Below, in pieces: positions 1-9,854 of a DNA stretch of 64,000 nucleotides (the first letter of the stretch is position 1; every line of letters starts with the position of its first letter). Location: the NCBI GenBank assembly GCA_037953745.1, contig JBAKBP010004284.1:62001-126000 (forward strand), read 5' to 3'. A program made the translations under genes and the position numbers. Source of the stretch: Lithodes maja (taxonomy: Eukaryota > Arthropoda > Malacostraca > Decapoda > Lithodidae). The notes below the pieces were generated by a model. It did not search any database, was not told the DNA's origin, and was given only the letters and a program-made list of their open reading frames with translations.

Positions 1-345
1 CTCGGTCCCACCACCGGCAGAGATGATATCACCCAAGTAGCAAAACTCATCCACCATCTCCAGTGCCTCATTGCCAAAGTTAACACTCTCAAGCCGGTCA
101 TTGGATACAAGCTCACTTTTGCATACTATGTATATAAATTTCTCAATTTCGGATTTTTTCCTTGGTAGAGGTCCCTTTATTCTAATGCAGTACTTCCTCC
201 TGTGATTTACCCAGCTGTGGCAGACGCTACACTACTGTATATTGAGTTCGTGCCCACCCCTTTTCTGCATACTGAGCATGGGTATGCACCACTTTGTTTT
301 ACCTTTCCTAGCCCTAATCTACTGTATACAACCTTGGTTATATTT
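1..345 (-). pseudogene. LINE reverse transcriptase C-terminal fragment, part 2 (downstream of Gypsy-1)
   Basis: Read on the minus strand, positions 1-125 give a C-terminal RT-domain stretch that includes FCYLGDIISAGGG, a signature that follows the thumb of many animal non-LTR reverse transcriptases. Between about 130 and 330 a degenerate cysteine/histidine-rich stretch (CHSWV and neighbouring residues) resembles the PHD-like zinc module that sits before FCYLGD in this LINE type. The matching upstream part of the same protein lies at 13762-14025, so the LINE was split by Gypsy-1. Stops and frame breaks make it a relic. It runs off the window's left edge. Confidence 0.75.
341..345. repeat. Target-site duplication, left copy (Gypsy-1)
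   Basis: TATTT directly precedes the TG start of the left LTR and recurs directly after the CA end of the right LTR (13757-13761). A 5-bp duplication fits Ty3/Gypsy integration. Confidence 0.8.
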
Positions 346-976
346 TGCTATGCCAGGATATAATATTTCTATCCCGTTAATCAGTCTTCACTAAAATCCA
401 ATTCTGGACTTATAGACGATAAATATCCTCAACAGGAACACGTCGAACACGTTCTTAATCACCAAATAGGTACTCAATCAGGTGCTACTGAACACAATGA
501 CAACATGCATGTAAATTATACACATTTAGTATATTCAATGGCATATGGCTATATATTAATCTTCATATTATTTCTTACTATAGGCTCCTGATTTCTCGAT
601 GCATGCCATAATCATAGCAATATTAAAGTCACGAGTGTATCGAGCTCGGAAGTGAGGACTGAGGGTTAACTTAACTATTATAAGGAATAGTAAGCATCAC
701 ATTGAATGCATTTGATCATAAATATCAGTCTCTAATTAATCACATGGAATATGAATATATTATTGAAATATAGATAGGAAATATGCATATGTAGAATAAA
801 CACATTACCTATAGAATCAACCCTTGATAATTATATTTATGTGAGTTGAGTGTCTAACGCATTTTTATTCTTCAAGGATGTAAACTAATAAAGACTCCCT
901 GAATACGAGAGAATGAACAGAATTGAGAAATAGAGAATGGCGCACGGATGTCAAGTTTGGTAAACGCTCACGGGGG

Positions 977-1008
<32 letters not shown>

Positions 1009-3122
1009 AGTGGCGTGCGTGTAGGTTAATTAGCACGGGTGGTGATAGTCCGACCAGGTAGATGACTCAGATCATGCTAGTTACTGCAGTCTTGGAAATT
1101 TTGTTTACTATTAATTAGTGCGATTGTAATCTTAGTATTCGAGAGAATCAACTGAAACTAATGGGAAAGGTATGATGAATTATTTTTTTTATAATTCACT
1201 ACGTACTTATCTTAATTTGAGCAAACCATAATAATATGAACAAATATTTCGTCAACCGATTATATGCAATAATAATAATATCTCGGGTCGAGGAATTCAG
1301 ATTTAATATTGAACCTCTGATAATGAATGTATAAAAGATTAATATCTCTTAAGCGAAAGTAACGACAATGTACAATTAACAAAACTATCGTAGTTAATTA
1401 GTACTGGAAAACGCTTAGAATAAAATTAGCGTGTACAAATAATTAGTGTAATATTAATTTTAAGTAAATGGCATACACAACGAAGTTGTACTAATACAAA
1501 TACCCGATAAAGTATGAAAAGAGTCTGATCTGAACTAGTTAGCATATTCTTAAAAATAATTCACACACTCAGCGGTGTCTTCAAATGATGAATAATTAGA
1601 TAACATACCTATGCAAGACTAGAATTCCTAGACAAGAAGGATCAGAATTATCGACATCAATAATAGAATGAACGGGAATGCGGTTCATATAATAATTAAG
1701 TTAACGCTTAATCAAACAAGCCTAGATTTACGGACCTCGAAGAAAGTAAATAATTAATTAATAACAAATCTTCTCAAAGAGGGGGAACTGAGCTAAACAG
1801 AAATATGAAATTGGGCATAGGTTTTAGGTAAAAATATTATTTAGGAAGGGAATAAATACACGAAATACACTTCAACTTCAACTTGTAACATACATAATAG
1901 AAAAGACATATACAAGGAAAATCTGTGAGTATTTGGCTAAGTGAATTAATTAATACAAGTATGTAAAGTATGCGTAGTACGTTCTATGAGAGTAAAATAT
2001 CAAAGATTAACACTAGATCTTGGACACAGATCTATACAGCAATTAATATGAATTCTGAGGGATTAACACATACGCAATAAATAAGGATCTTGGACACAGA
2101 TCTATATATAAATTAGCACTGTAATATTCACATATTTTACCTTACCTTTACAACAATAATCACAACGTAAGATACTCTGAGACACTTAGGGTAAGATAGG
2201 AGGGTAGAGGTTCGAGAGCAAGTCTGGCCGACGTTGAACGTAGATCCACAGGGCAGGATTTCAGGAGGAACTGCTTCTCACAATCACGACTTCAGGATCC
2301 GGACTTCAGGAGGACACACAGCAGGTTCGCCGTATTCTCAGGGGCAGGGGGAAGGGTGAGACAATGTTCCACTGCTGGTAGATGCCCCGGACTTTTCAGA
2401 CTTAAGGACATTACCCCAGTGGATGTTTGCTTGCTTTTTCTACAATTTCGTTGAAACAATGTTTGACTTATTTCTTGTCTCTCACTTATAGGAACTCATT
2501 GTTAAAGGGGTATTGTGAATCGTTGTGATAGAGTTGTTGTGATTAATACTTAACTAAACATACATGGTGACTATTATTAGATACATAGTGATAATAGTTA
2601 TTTTATTTAATACCTAGGTGGTAGTTACTTAGTGTAATACAGACATAATGGTGATTATAGTGATTAGTTCATAATTGAGGTTCATTGGCAAACTTTGTAA
2701 TTGCTCAACTCTTATTTGTCTCTCCGCTATGGTTGATAGTTCTCCAGGACCATCAAAACTTGTAGAGTTGATTAGTTCCACTTCTTCCGGTAGCATGCAG
2801 GTCTTTGATGTATCATTTGCATAAACATTTGTTCGTTATAATGCAAATCTGGTGGCTGGACAAATGGTGGCTGGTGATGGCGGACATGGTTTGAAAGCTG
2901 GGCTGTGATAGGGTCACAGGATTTCCTTTTTCCCGGGGTGATTGTCCTAGGTGACCTCGCTCTGTGTTCCATAGAGTATGGGAAATTCCTGGAGTCATAG
3001 GGTGCTTAAGTAGATGTTGTTTCCTATTGTTCTTGGGGTCTCGCTTCTCCTTTCTGCTCACCTGTAAGCTAGCAATCTTGCAGGTGTCCATGGACTCCAT
3101 TCTAACTAACCCCGTCACTTTA
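346..3122 (-). repeat. Gypsy-1 3' LTR (left copy)
   Basis: It starts TGCTATG and is matched throughout by 10781-13756. It is about 2.78 kb, unusually long for an animal Gypsy LTR. It carries a poly-G run near 971-1008 that is much shorter in the partner (about 11406-11418). The TTAA at 3006-3009 is the unoccupied counterpart of the MITE site in the right LTR. No convincing polypurine tract is visible next to it. Confidence 0.88.
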
Positions 3123-3394
3123 CCACCGTTGGCGAAAAAAAAGTCGCAACCTCGTGATTTCAGAATGTAAGACCGGGTGTTGGAGGTGTTTAGAACGGGG
3201 GACAGATTCTGCATGGTGAGCAGCCACATGGTAGTTGGGACATCGGCAGGAGTGTTGATGTCCATGGCCATGTGAACATGGAGAGATTGCTTTGCCTCCG
3301 ATGCTAACTGGATTAACTGGTGAGGGGTCTTCACTGGTGAAGATTTGAGGCCATCAGACACCATTATGGTGCGTCTACACTGGCAACAAAACAT
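3123..3394 (-). CDS. Unrecognised open frame in the 3' internal region of Gypsy-1
   Basis: The minus-strand frame from 3394 is open through this stretch and runs on into the LTR to 2813. Its composition looks protein-like (MAMDINTPADVPTT and MWLLTMQ are readable) and it occupies the position after pol where some Gypsy elements carry an extra frame. Its upstream end is cut by the fold-back element that starts near 3372. I do not recognise the protein and see no envelope-like signal peptide or transmembrane segment. It could be the last part of pol, an extra ORF, or chance. Confidence 0.35.
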
Positions 3395-4074
3395 GTCGAC
3401 AACACATCACACAACATTGTAGACAACAAGTTGTTAAGTAAGCGGGCGGGTGCCCAACCCTGAAAGGAGTTGAAATAGGGGAGCTATCCCCCCGCCAAAG
3501 GTGGCTTTCTAGGGCCTTTCCTAGCTGATGCTGAGAGGATTGGGTTCTAGTCATGTGGTGATGGGCTGGTCTATCCGAGTGAGAACTGAGTGATCTCTGC
3601 CATACCCATAGCTTACTCTGACTGTTCCTTTTACTTATATATCTTCTAGATCTCAAGTGACGGCGTCTTTTCCGTGGATTGACCTCCCTACTGCCAACAT
3701 AGAAGTTGGCAGATTGGGAGCCAAAGCGTCACATTTTTCCCTTACCCCTCAACTTTCCCTTCATAATTGCCGAGGGGCACAGGGCCTTGGGTGGGGCTTT
3801 GGTTTCCCGGGTGTTTCCGCACCTTCCTCAGCTCCCTGCCTTGGAGTGGCTTCGGTCACCCGGGCTTTGTTAGTGGTAAGCAGTGAGGATTTTGTGGGGG
3901 CGCTCGTTTATGGCCATGGCCTTGCTCGAGACCTTGGGGCTGTTCGGCCAGACAGCCTGGGGAACAACAACAACAACAACAACAACAACAAGTTGTTAAG
4001 TTATAAAGGAGACAAAGTTGCAGACATGTTGGTACAACTTTGTAGATGATATGTTGGTAACCCTGGTGTGGACG
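3372..4074. mobile_element. Fold-back DNA element with imperfect TIRs, interrupted by a retroposon
   Basis: The left end (CGTCTACACTGGCAACA) and the reverse complement of the right end (CGTCCACACCAGGGTTACC) are similar, and the interior is rich in ACATGT/CAACA words that continue the inverted similarity. Without the 3440-4001 insertion and its duplication the element would be only about 140 bp, a MITE size. I found no clear target duplication, so the superfamily is unresolved. Confidence 0.5.
3440..3984 (+). mobile_element. Retroposon (SINE or 5'-truncated LINE) with (CAA)n tail
   Basis: An insert of about 545 bp ends in a (CAA)n run (3963-3984) and is flanked by a 17-bp direct repeat ACAACAAGTTGTTAAGT at 3423-3439 and 3985-4001. 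A 3' simple-repeat tail with a long target duplication indicates target-primed reverse transcription. A B-box-like GGGTTCTAGTC occurs near 3540 but I see no clear A box, so a tRNA head is only possible. The 130-codon frame inside looks like chance. Confidence 0.7.
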
Positions 4075-4251
4075 AGTCAACATGGTTGTGAAACATCTGG
4101 GCAGACACACACACTCATACTAACAGCGGCGGCTTCAGGACTACGGAGCAAATATGGGTTGGACCAGGGAACAAACGGTACTGTACATTTAATTGATTGT
4201 TACTGTAGGTACAATCTACTGTGGGATCCCACCCACGTTCATTATTAACAC

Positions 4252-4496
4252 AAATTTAAGAGGGCCGATGCATGGCGAGACATCGCCGAAAATACGAAGG
4301 TGGAGAGGGTTGAGGCCAGAAAGAAAAAAATAGAAACTTAATTACACAATTCAGAAGGGAGCCTAAAAAAACAAAGGAGAAGAAATCTAGCAATGGAGCC
4401 GATGACACCAACATAAGCCAGTGGTTTGGATTCAAAAGCATGATATTTTTGGCCGACAAACACATGCCACACAAGACTTACGACACTGGAAAGGAG
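4252..4496 (+). pseudogene. MADF-domain exon fragment with one frameshift
   Basis: The plus strand encodes a MADF-like (Adf-1/BESS-associated) DNA-binding domain. The first part reads RADAWRDIAENTKVERVEA; after a one-base shift in the A-run near 4320-4331 it continues as QFRREPKKTKEKKSSNGADD, then WFGFKSMIFLADKHMPHKTY. This matches the MADF helix pattern of an IA-containing first half, a basic linker, and an aromatic-F-L segment. The coding stretch ends at GGAAAGGAG followed by GTGAG, a good splice donor. It lies inside Gypsy-1 on the opposite strand, so it is not a Gypsy gene. It could come from a PIF/Harbinger transposon, which often encode a MADF/Myb-like protein, or be a captured host exon. 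Confidence 0.65.
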
Positions 4497-4695
4497 GTGA
4501 GAATATATGCATAATATTGTACTTCGTTAATTTTATTCTGTCCCATATACAATGTAATACTTTGAACACATAAAAGATTATAACATTGAAAATACTGGTT
4601 TACAACGGGTTTTTTTTCTTGTATTAAGGGATGAGGGAACTGGCCTTATTTACTCTGACACAGACTATACACTAAAACCCCTGATTACCTTCCAT

Positions 4696-5618
4696 TGGGC
4701 CCATGACGTCAACTGCTACTAAAACACACTCCATTATCATCAGCAGATCTCGTACCTTGGATCCTCACCATCCTTATCTACAAGTTTCTGGCGAGCAAAT
4801 TGAGAATGTGGATACTCTGTGTTTGTTAGGAGTTACTCTGGATCCCAAACTTACTTTGGAAAAGCATATTCGTTCTTTCGCCTCTTCCATTTTCCAAAAT
4901 ATTGGTCTGCTTCGCAAGGTTTATAAAACATTTGCTTGTGACGCCACAGTTATCAAGTCTTTTTATGCTTTTATTTTGCCACAATTCGAGTACTGCTCAC
5001 CTGTCTGGTTGTCAGCAGTTGACTGCCATCTCAAGTTGCTTGACAGGTCACTAAATTTTATCAGTTTTATTCTACCTAATTTGTCTCTTGATCTGTGTCA
5101 TCGACGTAAAGTTGCTGCCCCTAGTCTTTTATTTAAAGTTTTTAACAACCCTCAGCATCCCATACATGGGGTTCTGCCTGGGCCTTATGTTCGGGCTCGT
5201 GCAACTAGCTTCACAAGCAATCTTAATGATCTTGCCATTAGCAGTGTTAATTTTTCTACTACACAGTTTTCACGGTGTTTTGTGCCGGCCATGGTTGACT
5301 TGTGGAATAAGTTGCCAAATGAGCTAGTCAATTCAGCTCATATCTCCATTTTTAAGTCTAGAGTTAATGTTTTTTTCCAGCATTAAGTCTAATTTTTAAA
5401 CTTATTTTATTCTATGTTATTGTATTATATTAATTTTATACTTGATATCCTCCACTGCATAATATGTTATATGTGTGTAATATATGTATATATACAGTAT
5501 ACAGTATATGTTTGTTTTTTTCCTAAGTTGCCATAGTCTCTCTCCAGTGCCTCCGGGTGTTTTGTGTGGATACATCTTGCTGGTGTTTCTGCACCCTGGT
5601 TGGAGACTTCGGCATCTC

Positions 5619-5660
<42 letters not shown>
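4696..5660 (+). mobile_element. 5'-truncated LINE J1 copy inserted in the Gypsy-1 integrase region
   Basis: Positions 4703-5386 encode the C-terminal end of the LINE J1 protein, colinear with the minus-strand copy at 26333-27010 (shared GVTLDPKLT, KVYKTFACDA, SPVWLSA). A 3' UTR follows and ends in an (ATA)n tail at about 5621-5660; the other J1 copy also has a 3' (ATT)n tail. The start falls inside the RT coding region, a typical 5' truncation. The left junction is near GGGCCCATGACGTC, and I could not define a reliable target duplication. Confidence 0.82.
4703..5386 (+). pseudogene. LINE J1 RT C-terminal domain (truncated ORF)
   Basis: This 227-codon open frame covers the region after the RT catalytic core: the post-RT helical segment with CLLGVTLDPKLTLEKHI, the FEYCSPVWL motif, and the tail with WNKLPNELVNSAHIS that is typical of jockey/CR1-group LINE proteins. 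It has no catalytic YADD, which lay upstream in the missing part. It is open across its whole length, cleaner than the longer copy near 26-29 kb, which suggests a more recent insertion. Confidence 0.85.
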
Positions 5661-5662
<2 letters not shown>

Positions 5663-6025
5663 GCCATGGCTTAGAGGCGATTAATTTGCCAGCAGGGCCA
5701 GCTGTGCGGGTTCTATCTTTTCCCAATGCACATGTTCTGCAAGCTTCTGTGATGCGTTTGGCAGTTATATATGGTGATGGAGTCCAATAAACCTGCTGAA
5801 ACGTGGTGATGAGTTTCCTTTGTGCTAGGAGAATTCCATTGTCCATATGAATAGATTGCATGGTGGATAGTGCAGCTTGTGGAGTTATGATAATTTTGCC
5901 ATCTATGGTGAATAATTTATCACCTCTTCTTGTCAATTGCGTGAAAATCTTGCATGGCACCCTGTCAGGGATATTGTCTCATATTGCTTTGATAGGTGTG
6001 AATAATCTGGTTAGGCTGTCTGATC
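5661..6025 (-). pseudogene. Gypsy-1 integrase N-terminal (zinc-binding) fragment
   Basis: The minus-strand frame contains one recognisable His (IHMDNG), then FQQVYWTPSPYI, and the CRTCALGK pair, the H2C2 layout of retroviral-type integrases. The frame continues upstream to about 6025 with one TGA. Downstream it stops abruptly at ASKPWH, where the LINE insertion begins. The DDE catalytic core is not found on the other side, so integrase is incomplete. RNase H ends about 1.5 kb upstream, so further foreign DNA lies between. Confidence 0.75.
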
Positions 6026-7487
6026 ATAGATGGCGTCGTTCATGAGAGCGAGGTGTGTGTGTGTGTGTGTATGCGTTGGTGAGTTTCAATTTTGGATTCG
6101 ATGCTTTACGAGACTATGTGATACTGTACAGGTATGCGTGCTAGTGTAGATTGATTCATTTGAGTTTCAGATGGTTTGTTAGTGTAAGTGATAGTTGTAT
6201 AATTCAATTCTTATTTTCTTTGAGGTGGGTGTTCGGGGTATCGAATATTGATTCAGTGTGTGTTTTGACTTTTATGAATTATTGAGAGGTGATTTGGTAG
6301 AGGACTTAATTCAGTCAGTCAGTACATTCCCAGCACACAAGGATTACAGTCTCTTCAGCTACTAGTGAGTGTTGGTGCTACATATAGTGAATTGCTTAAG
6401 AGTGAAGTATTAGTGATGGTGTCTGACAGTGATGAATTTCTTCTGTGATTGTATTTGTCAGTATCATAATACTTTACGTCTTTACGGTGTCATTTCCTAA
6501 GTGTTTTCTTTCTTTGCTTCCTAGCGGTGTAGCGTGTGTGTGCTGGGGGTCTGCCACCAGAGCTCTTACTTATGAATTTTGACCAGGATCTTGCCCATGA
6601 TATATGCCAAGAATCTAACCTTAGTCCGATCCTGATGTGGCCGTTTCGGTCTACCTGGTGCTTTGACCGAGCGGACTCATCCGTGAACGAGTGTGGGCTG
6701 GTTCTGTTTGGTCTAAGGCGAGTGTAGGACTTGGATGAGGGAGAGCGTTGGTTACACTTCGAGCCCTGCAGCTGTTGACGGGTCCAGGATCGGCATACAA
6801 GTACAGTGTGGTGACGCCAGGTTGCCTTGTGGGAGCCCTCACGTATAGTTCTCGGGGCTGTACTGCAGTTTCTCAGTCTGTGTGTGCCCGGACAGCCAGG
6901 AGTTCAAGTCAACCAGTGAAGAGGAGGGGGACTTCTATATTCATCATTTCCTTGCATTCCCTCTGGAGACCTATGCCGTATTAGCCTACCTTAGGACAGC
7001 CAGGAGTTCAAGTCAACCAGTGAAGAGGAGGGGGACTTCTATATTCATCATTACTTTTCATTCCTTTTTGAGACCTTAGCAGTAATGGTCTACTTTAGGA
7101 CCCTCTCGTAGTCTACTTAAAGTTGTCATTAAAAGTTGTCATTCAAGTTGTCATTCATGTGTCATTCAAGTTGTCATTCATGTAGTCATACTTATTTGAA
7201 AGTTAATTAATTGACCACAAACTAATTAGCCCTAAGATATTCACCACTGCACCCTTCTTTATAATGCGAATGTCTTTTAGTGTGAATTTGGGTGAATGGT
7301 GTGAATGTATGTAAAATAATGTTATGGGTTTCTTTTTCATTATTTGTAATATATATATTTTATAATATACTTTTGAGGTTATGTATTTTCTATCACTAAT
7401 CCTTATCTATGTAGGCTAAGAGAATGAGTTGTTAATTTATCGAGTGTATATCAAGTTACTCTGAAATCACGGAACCTACCTAGAATA
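6026..7487. other. Unassigned insert between RNase H and integrase of Gypsy-1
   Basis: Canonical Gypsy pol has RNase H directly followed by integrase, yet 1.46 kb of non-coding DNA separates them. It holds a (GT)n run near 6056-6070, a 104-bp tandem duplication (6890-7097) and a small GTTGTCATTCA minisatellite (about 7125-7190). I found no terminal repeats or target duplication, so the nature of the insert is open; a solo LTR is one option. Confidence 0.5.
6890..7097. repeat. 104-bp tandem duplication
   Basis: Two adjacent units of about 104 bp both begin GGACAGCCAGGAGTTCAAGT and share GAAGAGGAGGGGGACTTC. The second copy has scattered substitutions. Confidence 0.85.
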
Positions 7488-7961
7488 TCATAAGTGATTT
7501 CCTTGACACACCCAGTCAGGTTTCTCTTGTCTTTGGAGGGAAATTAAAAGCTCTTGTTGACTGTTATACATCGAGTCTTGATGATGAATGGCAAGTATAG
7601 TATGTGGTGTCTCTTTTGGTTGGAGGTCATTATTGGAGGAGTTAATGGGACGATAGACAATATCAATATCAAACTCTTCTAGCGACTCTCTCCATCTGAC
7701 AGTCAAAGCATTTTTAGTATCTGATTTACGGATCCATTGTAGGGCGTGGTGATCCGTGATTACAGTGACCTTGACTCCGGCCAGGTATGCTTTGAAGTAT
7801 TGGAGGGCCCATATCATGGCAAGACACTCTCGTTTGGTGACAGGATAATTGATTTCAGATGGATTGAGGGTGCGACTTGCACATGCAATTATATGCTCCT
7901 TGCCAGCTCTTGTTTGGCCAAGAATGGCACCTATTCCGAATTGGGACACATCCGTATACAA
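7488..7961 (-). pseudogene. Gypsy-1 RNase H
   Basis: The frame begins at YTDVSQFGIGAILGQ, carrying the first catalytic Asp of Ty3-type RNase H. It continues with YPVTKRECLAMIWAL (catalytic Glu) and VITDHHALQWI (second Asp), which match the order and spacing of the family. It degrades a template strand during reverse transcription. A frame break separates it from the RT frame that ends at 8081, so pol is not continuous. The C-terminal part after VYRPINSSN looks degenerate. Confidence 0.85.
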
Positions 7962-8080
7962 TCGGAATGGGCGGGATTAGTCTGGAAAAGATACAACCGG
8001 AGATGCCACTAACTTGTTCTTTAGATTGTTAAAGGCTTGGAGACGTTGGTCTGTCCACTTGAATGGTTCTTCCTTTCTAG

Positions 8081-8905
8081 TTAGATCATGTAAAGGTTTG
8101 GCAATGGCGGCGATATTCTTAAAAATCTTCTGTAATAAGATGCCAAGTCCAGAAAAGCTCGTACTCCTTTGACGTTAGGGGGAGGTGTAATTTTGCTGAT
8201 AGCTTCTAATTTGCTGGGGTCTGGTGCAATACCTTGATATGAGAAAATATGTCCCAGAAAATTTACTTTATTCTTTGCAAGAGTACATTTGGATGGCTTG
8301 AGTTTAAGGCTAGCATCTCTGATCCTTTGAAAGACTTGTTTCAACCTTTGCAAATGCTCGGCCCAGGTTTTCCCGAAGACAATGATGTCATCGAGATATG
8401 CCAGACAGGTCTCCCAGATAAATCCTTGCAATACGGATTTCATTAACCTGGAAAATGTGGCCGGACCATTGCACAGGCCAAACGGTAACATACTGAACTT
8501 GTATAATCTGCTTTGGCTGGTGGAGAAAGCTGTCTTTTGCTGGTGCTCTGGTGATACTGGAACTTGCCAGTATCCAGCTTGTAGATCCAGAGTGGTGAAC
8601 CATCTTGTCCCCAGCAAGGAATCCAAAGAGTCGTCAATTCTTGGAAGTGGTGTAGCGTCTTTGATGGTAACGTCGTTGAGCTGCCTGTAATCAATGCAGA
8701 AGCGGGTGGATCCGTCTTTCTTCCGGACCAGTACTACCGGAGACGACCAAGTGCTTGTTGATGCTTTGACTACTCCTGTGGCGAGCATATCCTGTACCTG
8801 CTTTTCCTCCTCTTGCCGTTGGATTGGATTTTTCCGCCGGATGGGCTGTTTCATGGGACGCCCTGCAGTATGAATGGGGTGATGTAACATGTCCGTTTTG
8901 CTCAT
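8081..8905 (-). pseudogene. Gypsy-1 reverse transcriptase
   Basis: A Ty3/Gypsy RT core is readable in order: KKDGSTRFCIDYRQLND, TTLDLQAGYWQVP (motif A, catalytic Asp), MLPFGLCNGPATFSRLM (motif B), LAYLDDIIVFG (motif C, YLDD at about 8387-8398) and FLGHIFS. The connection-domain signature ASYYRRFL follows. The frame ends shortly after, just before RNase H, through a frameshift. The catalytic residues are intact, so decay affected continuity rather than the active site. Confidence 0.92.
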
Positions 8906-9042
8906 ATCTCGACTAGAGGTAGCGAAAATATCTTGACAGGAAATGAGGAGGTTTCTGATGTCAGTTTGTTGGTCAATAGTTAGAGTGGTAGGAATATCAG
9001 ATTTTTTTTTTTATATGGAGGGGAAGAATCTGTTGGAATAGA

Positions 9043-9825
9043 TTATTCTTCAGAATACATCTGAAGCTCGCCAATGGCAAGGCCTTTTGGCAATGTGACT
9101 GGTTTATCAGAGATATTAGCTATCTTGATACAATTCAATTGGTTTGGTAGCAGCCTAGGAGAGGTTAGGCATACCCCATTGAAAGGGCTTTGGAGGTGTG
9201 GGGTCAGAAGTACATATCCTGTGTTATGGTGGGTATTAAGGTATCCATTTTCATGATGAGGAGGAACTGTGATGGTAGGAGAAATTATAGCTTGATATAT
9301 GATATGAGGTTGGAGAGGGAGGATTTGTTCATTACTTTGAGTTTTAGCAGTGATTGGGAGAGAGGTAGGCAAAGGTGTTGATTTTAACTGCTTAATAGTA
9401 TCAAGGGAGTAATTTTTTTTTTCAAGTTTGGAAGGTGGATCAAAAGTTAATGTGTGGTGCCTACAATTAATGGAAGCACTCAAGGATATCAGAAGATCGA
9501 GAGCTAAATAACCATCGTATTTAGTCTCATTGGGATTATAAATCACAAAAGAATGATTTACTCTGTGATGGGGAAGAGGGGTGTTTACGTACAGTGGAAG
9601 AGTCTGTCCTAGGTTTGGAATGACTTGATCGTTCGCACTGACGAGGATGATAGAGAAAGATTGCATATTACCAAAAACATCTTTTTGTCTTCGGAAAAAT
9701 GGAAGGAACAGGCAAGATCGGGAGGCACCCGTATCAATGAGAAGTCGGACTTTCACCCCGTTCAGTGTGATTTTATTGTACACCGGAAAACCAATATCCG
9801 ATGTCTCATCATGAGCCCCCGCCAT
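9043..9825 (-). CDS. Gypsy-1 aspartic protease region
   Basis: The retropepsin motif LLIDTGASRSCL lies at about residue 27-38 (catalytic Asp near 9733-9735), with a later YDGYLALDLL segment in the position of the second conserved protease motif (usually I/L-L-G-x-D). The remaining ~150 residues before RT are a linker. The frame starts with MAGAHDETSDIG and overlaps no gag codon; gag ends 30 bases upstream in another frame, so a shift was needed to make Gag-Pol. It is separated from the RT frame by a further break near 8906-9040, which includes a poly-T run. Confidence 0.82.
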   Translation of the reverse strand: MAGAHDETSDIGFPVYNKITLNGVKVRLLIDTGASRSCLFLPFFRRQKDVFGNMQSFSIILVSANDQVIPNLGQTLPLYVNTPLPHHRVNHSFVIYNPNETKYDGYLALDLLISLSASINCRHHTLTFDPPSKLEKKNYSLDTIKQLKSTPLPTSLPITAKTQSNEQILPLQPHIIYQAIISPTITVPPHHENGYLNTHHNTGYVLLTPHLQSPFNGVCLTSPRLLPNQLNCIKIANISDKPVTLPKGLAIGELQMYSEE

Positions 9826-9854
9826 GGTTACGACTATTTGTTTGGGGAGGCAGC

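Noticed and set aside
2813..3394. Envelope gene of Gypsy-1
   Set aside because: No signal peptide, cleavage site or transmembrane segment; the frame runs into the LTR and half of it is LTR sequence.
3657..4049. 130-codon plus-strand frame ending in poly-Asn
   Set aside because: It lies in the retroposon and reads through its (CAA/AAC)n tail; no domain.
7746..8690. Plus-strand frames opposite Gypsy-1 RT and RNase H
   Set aside because: Antisense shadows of pol; no motifs of their own.
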